From a virus, in the IMG/VR virus record IMGVR_UViG_3300044678_003532, positions 1 to 24,219 of that record: a stretch of DNA of 24,219 nt; one strand, written 5' to 3'. Positions within the stretch are counted from its first letter, which is position 1; the number at the start of each line of letters is the position of its first letter. This document shows, one piece after another, positions 16,890-24,219 of this stretch. Under the pieces are notes generated by a model. The model had not been told where the DNA came from. It searched no databases and saw only the letters and a program-made list of their open reading frames with translations. A program made the translations under genes and the position numbers.

Positions 16890-16911
16890 CCATACCAGCA
16901 TCAAAGGTCAA
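16884..16911 (-). promoter_or_regulatory. leaderless promoter of the deaminase gene
   Basis: -35 TTGACC (16911-16906), 16-bp spacer, -10 TAAATT (16889-16884), six bases to the ATG. An overlapping alternative is TTGACA with TATGGT. Confidence 0.7.
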
Positions 16912-17819
16912 TGTCAAAATTCATTAAATATACAAATGTTCCTGTTTTCGCGAATTTTAGCGCAGAGAATCAAGCTCCACTAACAGGAGTTGGCGGTAGC
17001 GACTTGATGGCGGCAAACGAAGTGAGCATAAATTTTGACACATCTCTAGAGCCGCGAAAATACTTGGGCAAAAATCCCATCAGCAACGATTTCGCGCCAA
17101 CTGCTCCTTTGGCAGCAAAAGTTTCTTTTTCTTGGTTTCCTCTAGTGGGAGAGAACGCAAATTCTCGCGGAGTTTCTCAAACAGGAGTATTGGCGCTTAC
17201 TGGCGAGTTTGAAACAGGACATCAAATCAGAGTGGGCAATTTCTTGTTTAAAGACTGTCACTTGAATTCTTATTCGATTCAGATCACTCCTTACCAGCCA
17301 ATTGTTTTTAGCGCTGACTTTAATAGTTATGATGTTGATTCTATTGAGGGTTCAAAGTTTACTGGCATGGCAAACGCGCCAAGCCTTTTGCAGCAAAATG
17401 GCACAGGTGCATATTTTGATTCTTTGCACGCTTTAGCAGTGGGCATCACTGGCAATTTGGAACCTCTACCACAAAGCAAGAAAAGTGTTCAAATCAGCGC
17501 ATCTTGCGGGCGCACGCCAGTTTACACCATTGGCTATAAAACACCAGAAAGAGTGTTGTTGAATAGTGTTGAGCGCACAGTAACCATTGAGGGCGAAAAT
17601 GTGGGCGAAATTATTAATTTTAATGGAAGCGGCGATGGTTCTCTTGTGAGTTTTAGATTTTCTCCATTTAGATACTTTGTTACAGGAACTTCCTTTAACC
17701 CAAGAGAAGACTATAAATTTTCGATTGATGTGAGCGGCAAAATTACCAGCCAATCACTAACACAGCAGCAAGGAAATTCTTTAAATGGTTCAGTAACAAT
17801 TAGAGAAAATATTTATTAA
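16911..17819 (+). CDS. putative virion structural protein, possibly tail tube
   Basis: 302 residues, beta-rich, low in Cys, with no signal peptide. Segments such as NEVSINFDTSLEPRKYLGKN, the middle KDCHLNSYSIQITPYQPIVF and FSADFNSYDVDS, and an acidic/aromatic end fit a tail tube or other structural protein, but I recognise no diagnostic motif. First gene of the + strand block that leads to TerL, consistent with virion morphogenesis. Confidence 0.5.
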   Translation: MSKFIKYTNVPVFANFSAENQAPLTGVGGSDLMAANEVSINFDTSLEPRKYLGKNPISNDFAPTAPLAAKVSFSWFPLVGENANSRGVSQTGVLALTGEFETGHQIRVGNFLFKDCHLNSYSIQITPYQPIVFSADFNSYDVDSIEGSKFTGMANAPSLLQQNGTGAYFDSLHALAVGITGNLEPLPQSKKSVQISASCGRTPVYTIGYKTPERVLLNSVERTVTIEGENVGEIINFNGSGDGSLVSFRFSPFRYFVTGTSFNPREDYKFSIDVSGKITSQSLTQQQGNSLNGSVTIRENIY

Positions 17820-17820
17820 A

Positions 17821-17830
17821 GTGTAATATA
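17821..17830 (+). promoter_or_regulatory. GTGTAATATA motif ahead of the PhoH-like gene
   Basis: GTGTAATATAAT, containing a TATAAT, six bases before the ATG at 17837. No TTG-type -35 lies upstream, unlike the early promoters. Confidence 0.4.
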
Positions 17831-17836
17831 ATCTGA

Positions 17837-18559
17837 ATGGCAAAATCTAAAAAGTCTTCAGAGGGTTCCATTGAGATTGGTTCGATGGAACGAAAAATTG
17901 AGTTCAAACAGCGCAAATTTAAATTTTCCGAAAAACAGAAACAATTGCTAGATATTTGTTTAAACCCCGAAACAAAAATAGTATTCATTGCGGGGCCAGC
18001 AGGAAGCGCGAAAACTTACATGAGCGTGTATTCTGCGCTGAACATTTTAGCAACAAACAAAGATTACGATTTAACATACATTCGAAGCATTGCAGAGAGC
18101 GGCGATAAAGGCTTGGGCAGTTTGCCAGGCACTGTGGATGAGAAGTTCTTGCCTTTCTTGCTTCCTTTAGAGGACAAGATGGATGAAATCATTACTGCAC
18201 CAACAATGGTTTCTCTGCGCAAAGATGGCGTGATTAACGCTCTTCCAGTAAACTTTGTGCGCGGCTCAAGCTGGCAAAATAAAATTGTTGTTTGCGACGA
18301 GTGCCAAAACTTTTCTAAAAAAGAACTTGTAACGCTTGTAACTCGCGTTGGCGAGAATGCCAAGATTTTCTTCTCTGGTGATCTTATGCAAAGTGATATT
18401 CGCAATAGCGGGTTTGCGCAATTCATTGAATGCTTCGATAACGAAGAAAGTCGGGCCAATGGTATTCATGTTTTTAAGTTTGACAAAAGCGACATTTTCC
18501 GCAGCGAAATTCTCAAATTCATCATTGAAAAAATCGAAAACATGGATAAAAAAGTGTAA
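17837..18559 (+). CDS. PhoH-like P-loop ATPase
   Basis: 240 residues. Walker A GPAGSAKTY near residue 52 and Walker B VVCDECQNF near residue 151, then SGDLMQSD, in the order typical of PhoH (helicase superfamily I-like core). RSIAESGDKGLGSLPG fits the family's conserved segment between them. PhoH proteins are common in tailed phages, but their role is unsettled (RNA metabolism or phosphate stress). The Lys-rich first 30 residues look like an extension. The stop overlaps the next GTGTAAT motif. Confidence 0.85.
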   Translation: MAKSKKSSEGSIEIGSMERKIEFKQRKFKFSEKQKQLLDICLNPETKIVFIAGPAGSAKTYMSVYSALNILATNKDYDLTYIRSIAESGDKGLGSLPGTVDEKFLPFLLPLEDKMDEIITAPTMVSLRKDGVINALPVNFVRGSSWQNKIVVCDECQNFSKKELVTLVTRVGENAKIFFSGDLMQSDIRNSGFAQFIECFDNEESRANGIHVFKFDKSDIFRSEILKFIIEKIENMDKKV

Positions 18560-18563
18560 TTTA
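18554..18563 (+). promoter_or_regulatory. GTGTAATTTA motif ahead of the 18568 gene
   Basis: Includes the TAA stop of the PhoH-like gene; four bases before the next ATG. Confidence 0.35.
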
Positions 18564-18567
18564 AATT

Positions 18568-18849
18568 ATGCCAGAAAAAGCCCCACTTAACAAAATTAGT
18601 CTTGATTGGTTTGAAGCCATCAAGAGCACTGTATTGGTTGTTGTGGGAGTCTTAGTTTTGTGGCTAAATAGTAATTATGCGTCAACAGTGGATTTAAAAG
18701 TTCTAGATGATAGAGTGTTTGAAGTTGAGTCTAAAAATAAAATGCTTGACCAAAAAATGCAATCAGTAGTTGAATTGATCAATACCAAGCTTGAATATAT
18801 AAAGCGAGACACTGACGAAATTAAAAAAGAACTTAAATCTACTAAATAA
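18568..18849 (+). CDS. membrane-anchored coiled-coil protein
   Basis: 93 residues. Transmembrane segment at about 20-38 (AIKSTVLVVVGVLVLWLNS) and a coiled coil from about 45 to 92 (VLDDRVFEVESKNKMLDQKM, LEYIKRDTDEIKKELK). The topology suggests a cytoplasmic N-terminus and an external coiled coil, as in some spanins and phage membrane proteins; it has no lipobox. Holin or spanin is possible, but neither can be claimed. Confidence 0.6.
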   Translation: MPEKAPLNKISLDWFEAIKSTVLVVVGVLVLWLNSNYASTVDLKVLDDRVFEVESKNKMLDQKMQSVVELINTKLEYIKRDTDEIKKELKSTK

Positions 18850-18850
18850 C

Positions 18851-19192
18851 ATGGCCTTTTCATTCTGTACTCAATGCGGTAATAAAATGACTTACACAGT
18901 CTCACCGCCAAATTTTTGCGGAAAATGCGGTACATCATTAAACGGCTCTATTGCGAAAAAGATTTCTGCGCCAAATAAAACAAGAGATGATTTTGAGGAC
19001 GACGAAGAATCTGAAGAGTTTTCTAATTCTGATGAACTTCCCTCCATCTCATCCTTGGCTTATGAAATTGAAAACGATTCTGGAAACAGAAGTTATCAAC
19101 TAGGCGAGCTTTTTGGTCAACCAAAAAGTTTTTCTCGAAAGAACAGTCCAATGTCTTTATCTGAACTTAAAGACAAACATGCCAAGACGTAA
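18851..19192 (+). CDS. zinc-ribbon protein
   Basis: 113 residues. N-terminal C6-x2-C9 ... C23-x2-C26 (FCTQCGNK and NFCGKCGTS), the layout of a zinc ribbon. The remainder is acidic and low-complexity (DDFEDDEESEEFSNSDELPS), probably disordered. One base after the 18568 stop; its last 14 bases overlap the sigma-like gene. Possible regulator or scaffold; unproven. Confidence 0.7.
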   Translation: MAFSFCTQCGNKMTYTVSPPNFCGKCGTSLNGSIAKKISAPNKTRDDFEDDEESEEFSNSDELPSISSLAYEIENDSGNRSYQLGELFGQPKSFSRKNSPMSLSELKDKHAKT

Positions 19193-19865
19193 AAAAATTC
19201 TTTTCGAGGAAAAACTACCAATTATTGAAACTGAAATACGAAAGCGCCGAAATAAGTGGCAGCTTAATGTATTAAAATGGATGTCTTTTGAAGACGTTGA
19301 ACAAATCATTAAATTGCATGTGTTTAAAAAATGGCACATGTGGGATCAAGCTAAAGCTTTAGAACCTTGGCTCTCCAGAATCATCACTAATCAGATCAGG
19401 AATCTGATTCGCAACAATTACACAAACTATGTAAAACCCTGCATGAATTGTCCTCATAATTTGGGCGATGATTTTTGTGGGTTGAATATTAGTGGAACTC
19501 AAGACTCTTCTTGCGAGAAATATGCAATTTGGGAGAAGAGCAAGCGTCATGGTTACAATATCAAGCTTCCTTTAGAGTTGGAAAACCACTCAAGAGAAGT
19601 TGAAGAAATTTCTTGGGACCAAGTGGATTTTTCTCAATCTATTTCTTTGTTAAATGTTGAAATGAAAAAAGTTTTGTCCGAGAATTATTTTCGCGCTTAC
19701 GAAATGCTTTTCTTTGAAAAGAAATCTGACGAAGAAGTGGCGAAATTTTTAGGTTATCGTAGCAGCGAGAAGAATCGCAAAATTGGCTATAAACAAATTA
19801 AAAATCTTAAAAAGCTTTTTAGAGACAAAGCAATTGAGATTCTAAAAAATAAAGATATTCTATGA
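19179..19865 (+). CDS. putative phage RNA polymerase sigma factor with Cys cluster
   Basis: 228 residues from the ATG at 19179 (MPRRKKILFEEKL); an in-frame ATG at 19113 would overlap the previous gene further. The segment FEDVEQIIKLHVFKKWHMWD, then ALEPWLSRIITNQIRNLIRN, resembles sigma-70 region 2. Next comes a Cys cluster (PCMNCPHN, DFCGL, SSCEKY). The C-terminal YEMLFFEKKSDEEVAKFLGY with IGYKQIKNLKKLF resembles the helix-turn-helix of region 4. I recall similar proteins in phages as sigma-like factors. Late transcription is a likely role. It overlaps both neighbours, so is part of the late operon. Confidence 0.65.
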   Translation: MPRRKKILFEEKLPIIETEIRKRRNKWQLNVLKWMSFEDVEQIIKLHVFKKWHMWDQAKALEPWLSRIITNQIRNLIRNNYTNYVKPCMNCPHNLGDDFCGLNISGTQDSSCEKYAIWEKSKRHGYNIKLPLELENHSREVEEISWDQVDFSQSISLLNVEMKKVLSENYFRAYEMLFFEKKSDEEVAKFLGYRSSEKNRKIGYKQIKNLKKLFRDKAIEILKNKDIL

Positions 19866-20914
19866 ACTCTTTAACGGAAGAACAAAAAGATTTTATCCGT
19901 CAAAACTATTTAAATATTACTGATTTAAATGAGTTGACGAAGCGTTGTTTTAATGATCAGTCTCTTGATGGTCGTAAAAAAGAAGGCCGTTTAGTCAGAC
20001 AATTTTTAATTGATAACAATTACTCTTTTACAACAACTAAAAAAGAAAAAAATGAGAGCATTGAGTTGACTGATGCTCAAAAAGAGTTTGCTCTTTTGCA
20101 GACTCAAGCTGGAACATCAACGTTTCGCATTGCAGAATTAATTTTCCAAGACCGAGAGGTGAAAAAGCTCGGCATGGAACAAAGAGCAGTTTTGGATTAT
20201 GTCAGGTCTGTGAATCCAGACTTGGTTGGAAATTCTGAGTCTGCGCTTTTGACTGAATACATTCCGCCAAAAGCTTTTAGCCGCGTATTAAAAAAAGTTA
20301 ATGATGCAACAGGTTTAACACTGGACGAAAACAAGCTTTCGCGGCAATATAAAATTTGCATTGATAAACTTTCTGTCAATTTGTCAAATTCAAGATTTGT
20401 GACCATCATGAATAACTATTTGTCACAAAAAGACCGCGTTCTTTTTGAAGAAGAGTTTATTCGTTTAACATGGGACAAGCCAGACCTCTCTTCTGATGAA
20501 TTAAATCTTTACATGAACGTTTGTAAAGAAATCATCAACTTGGAAGTTATTGGCAAACATTTAAATAAATTAAATGAACAGTTTGATGAGATTAATGATC
20601 AAGAAGACATGACTGTTAGATTGGCTGAAATTATCAAAGCTAAGTCTAGCGAATATCATCAATGCGAAGGACGCATTGAGAACTTGACAAAAAAGCTGCA
20701 AGGTGATCGCGCCGAAAGAATGAAAAACAAATACAAGGAAAACGCATCAATTATTTCCTTGGTTCAGCTTTTCCAAGACGAAGAAGAACGCAAGAACATG
20801 GTGAAAATTGCAGAGATGCAAAAAAAGATGGTTAGCGAAGAGGCCAACCGCTTAGAAAGCATGGGAGAGTGGAAATGTCGTGTCTTGGGAATTAATAAAG
20901 AAGATGTTATTTAA
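19862..20914 (+). CDS. helical hypothetical protein upstream of TerL
   Basis: 350 residues, almost entirely helical and highly charged, with a coiled-coil-like region at about 215-330 (KHLNKLNEQFDEINDQEDMT, RIENLTKKLQGDRAERMKN). The start overlaps the sigma-like stop as ATGA, so they are coupled. It contains no recognised motif. The position two genes before terL is where a small terminase subunit or DNA-recognition protein may sit, but I cannot show that. Confidence 0.6.
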   Translation: MNSLTEEQKDFIRQNYLNITDLNELTKRCFNDQSLDGRKKEGRLVRQFLIDNNYSFTTTKKEKNESIELTDAQKEFALLQTQAGTSTFRIAELIFQDREVKKLGMEQRAVLDYVRSVNPDLVGNSESALLTEYIPPKAFSRVLKKVNDATGLTLDENKLSRQYKICIDKLSVNLSNSRFVTIMNNYLSQKDRVLFEEEFIRLTWDKPDLSSDELNLYMNVCKEIINLEVIGKHLNKLNEQFDEINDQEDMTVRLAEIIKAKSSEYHQCEGRIENLTKKLQGDRAERMKNKYKENASIISLVQLFQDEEERKNMVKIAEMQKKMVSEEANRLESMGEWKCRVLGINKEDVI

Positions 20915-21827
20915 TTGTTTAGAGTGTCAACAAGAGTTCGATAGTGAACGCAGTCTGCGTGCTCATATTAAAAAGCATGACATGTTCTTGCATGATTATT
21001 ATGTAAAGCATTTTAGGCGCAAAGATTTACTCACTGGAGAATTGCTGCCTTTCAAAAACAAAGAGCAGTATTTTCAAACTTACTTTCTCAATAGTGAGAA
21101 TCAGGACAAGTTTTTTGACAAGCAATATCCAAAAGACTTGGGTGTTTGCATGATTCTATTAGACATGCTTTGCTCCAAAACAAAAGAAGGTTTTGCTCCG
21201 TGTGAAGTTATGCTGAACAGTTATGGTTTGCCAAAAATCTCAGTTTTTAAAAAGTTTTTTGGTAGTTACTCTGCAATAGCAGAAAGCTGCGGTTCAAAAC
21301 TAATGTTTAGCGGCAAATTTCCCAAAGACTGTTTGGTTAATCCAAACCCAAAGATTTTCATTGATACGCGAGAGCAGCAACCTCTTTCTTTTCCTAATCA
21401 AGAATTGATGAAGTTAGATTTGGGCGATTATGGTGTTGAGCCAAAGTATTTTAATTATACTTTTGTGGATAGAAAATCAGAGTCGGATTTTAAATCCACT
21501 CTTAGCGAAGACAATTTAGAAAGATTCAAAAGAGAACTCTCGCGTGCGCGAGAACAAGACTCTTACATCTTTGTTGTTGTTGAAAGCGACTTTCAACAAA
21601 TTCAGCAAAACAACGGCAAAAATTCTCACAAATCAAATTTAGCATACATATATCACAACATGAGAGCTTTGCAAATAGAATTCAGGGATTGCTGTCAATT
21701 TGTCATGACAAGCAATAGAAAAAATAGTGAAAAATTAATTCCCCTGCTTCTTGTTCATGGCAAAAAGTTATGGAATGTGGATTTGCAATTTTATATCAAC
21801 GGAGGAATATTAAATGGCTTGGATTGA
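20904..21827 (+). CDS. ERCC4-type nuclease with N-terminal C2H2 zinc finger
   Basis: 307 residues from the ATG at 20904, overlapping the upstream gene by 11 bases. Residues 4-21 (CLECQQEFDSERSLRAHIKK, then H) form a C-x2-C-x12-H-x4-H finger. From about residue 150: FIDTREQQPL, LDLGDYGVE, FVDRKSESDF, LERFKRELSRAREQ and FVVVESD, the ERCC4/XPF nuclease order (D-x-RE ... GDY ... (E/D)RKS-x2-D). It would cut DNA, perhaps branched or packaged DNA. Its end overlaps the terL start. Confidence 0.8.
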   Translation: MLFNCLECQQEFDSERSLRAHIKKHDMFLHDYYVKHFRRKDLLTGELLPFKNKEQYFQTYFLNSENQDKFFDKQYPKDLGVCMILLDMLCSKTKEGFAPCEVMLNSYGLPKISVFKKFFGSYSAIAESCGSKLMFSGKFPKDCLVNPNPKIFIDTREQQPLSFPNQELMKLDLGDYGVEPKYFNYTFVDRKSESDFKSTLSEDNLERFKRELSRAREQDSYIFVVVESDFQQIQQNNGKNSHKSNLAYIYHNMRALQIEFRDCCQFVMTSNRKNSEKLIPLLLVHGKKLWNVDLQFYINGGILNGLD

Positions 21828-24219
21828 AGGAAATCAAAAAAGGCGCAAACACTTTTTAAACATTAATCAAGAGATTCTTGATTCAAGAGACTTCTTGGAA
21901 GAAAGAGAGGCAAAAATTCTTTTATATAAATTTTTAAAAGAGAATCCTTCTTTTACTTGCGAACTATTAACAGGAATTAAATTGTTTCCGTTTCAGCACA
22001 TGGCTATCAAATCCATGATGCTCACAGATTACTTTTTGGGGGTTTGGTGTTTAGAAAAAAATGAATACGTTTTAACTTCCGAGGGATTTAAAAAAATCAA
22101 AGACATTAATATCGGAGACGAAGTACGATCTAGAAAAGGGTTAAATAAAGTTTTAGATAAATGGGAAAATCCAAACCAGCTTGGACTTGAAATTATTTTA
22201 AAATCTGGAGACTCCTTTAAAGCCAAAAAGGGGCATAAGGTTTTGACATATAACGCTGGACAATTTGACTTTAAAAAGATTGAAGATTTAAAAATTGGCG
22301 ATCAAGTACCCGTTAAATTAGCAACAAATATTTGGGGAGACAATGATATTTTAAAAAACAGCGGTTATAAAAATAATGCGCATTTATTTTATTTATTAGG
22401 TTATGTCTTAGGAGATGGATACGTTTCCAAAGATGGTTACGGAATGCATTATTGCAGTGAACATATTGAGGTTCATGAAACTATTTTAAAATTTATACAA
22501 GACAATAATTTAAAAAGCTACGCTCGCCAAAGAAGCTCCAATCTTAATTTTTATGAATATGCAATTTTTAATCGCGAGTTTATAAAATGGATCGAATCTA
22601 TTGGTTGGGATATTTCCTTAAAATCTGCTAATAAAATTATTTGCGACCAGCTATTAACCGCTTCTAAAAACGAAATCTGCGCTTTGATCGGCGGATTATT
22701 TGATGCGGATGGTTACGCTTCTTATCAAGAAGGAGGTAGTAAAATTGGATTAAAAAACACTTCTTTACAACTACTTCGGCAAGTTAAAATGCTGTTAAAT
22801 AATCTCGGCGTCGAATCTTGTGTAAGATTATCTGGAGAAAACAAAGGAGTTAAATATTACGATCTAGTTCTATCGAATGATTTTAATAGTTTAAAAACTT
22901 TTCAAACAGAAATTGACTTTATTGTTAGTCATAAAAAAAATAATTTAGCCAAAAGCTTAGAGCGCTCTAAAACTAGAAATTATCAAAATAAATTAGTTCC
23001 TGAGCTGTCTAGCTTATTAAAAACAGACGGCCCCTTTGAAAAAGTAGTTGGCAAGAAAGGTTCTTGGGCAAATTCATTTTCTCAAAATGAGTTTGATAAA
23101 TTAAAAAATCTATCTCATAAAAACCAAGCCATTATCAATAGCATTAAAGAAGAAGGCGTAGTTTTTAGTCCTGTTAAATTTATTAATGAATGCGAAGTCG
23201 AATCTATTGATATAACTGTAGATAATGAAGAATGTTATATTGGAAATGGCATTGTTCATCATAACTCACGCGGGCAATCAAAGTCGTTTACAACAGGTTT
23301 GTTCGCCGCTCTAGACGCTGTTCTGCATCAAGGAGTGCATATTGGCATCATATCTAAATCGTTCCGTCAGAGTCGAATGATCTTCAGCAAGATTGAAGAC
23401 ATTATGAAAACTCCTAAAGCTTCCATGTTTGCAGAAGCAGTAACAAGAGTTTCGAAAACAAATGATCAGTGGGTCATGGAAATTGGCAGAAGTAAAATCA
23501 CTGCTCTTCCTCTTGGAGATGGCGAAAAACTTCGCGGCTTTCGCTTCCAACGAATGATTATTGATGAGTTTTTGCTCATGCCAGAAAGAATCTATAATGA
23601 AGTTATTGTGCCGTTCCTTTCTGTCGTGGAAAATCCCACAGAGCGCCAAGAAATTTATAACTTGGAAACTCAAATGATTGAAGCGGACAAAATGACAGAA
23701 GATGAGAGAACCCAATGGCCAAACAATAAAATTATTGGTCTTTCTTCTGCTTCTTATAAATTCGAATATTTATATAAATTATATCAGCAATACGAACATC
23801 TTATTCTCAATCCTGAGAAAAGCGATGTGGCTCATCGAGTCATTATGCACTTGAGTTACGACTGCGCTCCAACACAGTTGTATGATCAGTCTTTGATTCA
23901 ACAAGCAAAATCTACCTTGAGTCAGTCTCAGTTTGATCGAGAGTTTGGTTCAATTTTTACTGATGATTCCAGCGGTTATTTCAAAGTTAGTAAAATGGCA
24001 GCTTGCACAATTGAAGATGGCCAAGGTCAGTGCGTGGAAGTTGCTGGAGAACCAAACGATGAATATATTTTATCTTTTGACCCTTCTTGGTCAGAAAGCG
24101 AAAGCTCCGATGACTTTGGTATGCATGTTATCAAGCTAAACAAGGAAAAACGAATTGGAACTGTTGTGCATAGCTACGCTATCTCTGGAACAAGACTCAA
24201 AGATCATATTTTTTATTTT
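21814..24219 (+). CDS. terL: large terminase subunit with intein (partial, no stop in window)
   Basis: Start ATG 21814 has a clear Shine-Dalgarno sequence (GGAGGA, spacing about 8) and overlaps the nuclease gene by 14 bases. The frame is open to the window end (802 codons). N-extein: 78 residues ending YFLGVW. C-extein begins SRGQSKSFTTG, so the joined GVWSRGQSKSFTTG is the P-loop of a packaging ATPase. Later RMIIDEFLLM is Walker B, and ILSFDPSWSESESSDDFG looks like the start of the RuvC-like nuclease domain. TerL cuts and pumps DNA into the capsid. The C-terminus lies outside. Confidence 0.88.
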   Translation, partial: MAWIEGNQKRRKHFLNINQEILDSRDFLEEREAKILLYKFLKENPSFTCELLTGIKLFPFQHMAIKSMMLTDYFLGVWCLEKNEYVLTSEGFKKIKDINIGDEVRSRKGLNKVLDKWENPNQLGLEIILKSGDSFKAKKGHKVLTYNAGQFDFKKIEDLKIGDQVPVKLATNIWGDNDILKNSGYKNNAHLFYLLGYVLGDGYVSKDGYGMHYCSEHIEVHETILKFIQDNNLKSYARQRSSNLNFYEYAIFNREFIKWIESIGWDISLKSANKIICDQLLTASKNEICALIGGLFDADGYASYQEGGSKIGLKNTSLQLLRQVKMLLNNLGVESCVRLSGENKGVKYYDLVLSNDFNSLKTFQTEIDFIVSHKKNNLAKSLERSKTRNYQNKLVPELSSLLKTDGPFEKVVGKKGSWANSFSQNEFDKLKNLSHKNQAIINSIKEEGVVFSPVKFINECEVESIDITVDNEECYIGNGIVHHNSRGQSKSFTTGLFAALDAVLHQGVHIGIISKSFRQSRMIFSKIEDIMKTPKASMFAEAVTRVSKTNDQWVMEIGRSKITALPLGDGEKLRGFRFQRMIIDEFLLMPERIYNEVIVPFLSVVENPTERQEIYNLETQMIEADKMTEDERTQWPNNKIIGLSSASYKFEYLYKLYQQYEHLILNPEKSDVAHRVIMHLSYDCAPTQLYDQSLIQQAKSTLSQSQFDREFGSIFTDDSSGYFKVSKMAACTIEDGQGQCVEVAGEPNDEYILSFDPSWSESESSDDFGMHVIKLNKEKRIGTVVHSYAISGTRLKDHIFYF
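22048..23265 (+). mobile_element. LAGLIDADG homing-endonuclease intein in terL
   Basis: 406 residues. Starts Cys1 (CLEKNEYVLTSEGFKKIK), with block B-like GHKVLTY, and ends VESIDITVDNEECYIGNG then IVHHN before Ser+1. Two LAGLIDADG motifs: LLGYVLGDGY and LIGGLFDADGY. All splice-critical residues (Cys1, His-His-Asn end, Ser+1) are present, so it should splice. The coding DNA is more A/T-rich than the exteins (many TTA and AAA codons), consistent with horizontal arrival. Confidence 0.93.

Overview
The window looks like part of a tailed double-stranded DNA phage (Caudoviricetes) genome of roughly 40% G+C. The evidence is a large terminase subunit, a structural (possibly tail tube) protein, a signal-peptide glucosaminidase that could serve as lysin, PhoH, a sigma-like factor, three tRNAs and about 40 very small tightly packed genes. 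The host cannot be named from the sequence.

Layout. (1) 1-7,920, + strand: small genes of mostly unknown function, the lysin, a structured-RNA candidate at 2873-3104, an origin-like repeat region at 4.0-4.4 kb, tRNA-Asn and a CAU tRNA with initiator features, a family resembling HhH DNA glycosylases, a RuvB-like AAA+ ATPase and tRNA-Arg. (2) 8,155-16,200, - strand: 23 mostly tiny genes in nine transcription units. Each unit is followed by one copy of a CTAG-rich 33-35 bp palindrome, several with a GC-rich terminator. DUF932-like and GP88-like genes are the only ones recognised. (3) 16,470-16,877, - strand: a deaminase-fold gene. (4) 16,911-24,219, + strand: a packed late-type block with the structural protein, PhoH-like ATPase, membrane/coiled-coil protein, zinc ribbon, sigma-like factor, helical protein, C2H2/ERCC4 nuclease and TerL. 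TerL is cut by the window end and carries a 406-residue LAGLIDADG intein exactly at its P-loop.

The strongest pattern is in gene expression. I count 30 promoters with a TTGACN- or TTGCNN-type -35, a spacer of almost always 16 bp, and a -10 of mostly TAnnnT form. In 22 of them the -10 ends only 5-9 bases before the start codon, so those mRNAs should be leaderless or nearly so, with no room for a Shine-Dalgarno site. Where leaders exist they are A/C-rich and also lack one; TerL is a clear exception (GGAGGA). The phage also carries a CAU tRNA with an unpaired A1/A72 end, A11:U24 and A73, hallmarks of initiator tRNA. An initiation strategy based on leaderless messages and a phage initiator tRNA is my inference; the sequence features themselves are directly visible.

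Many promoters lie inside the end of the upstream gene, with the stop codon inside the promoter. The late block lacks these promoters but has GTGTAATWTA three times ahead of its first three genes, a possible target of the phage sigma-like factor.
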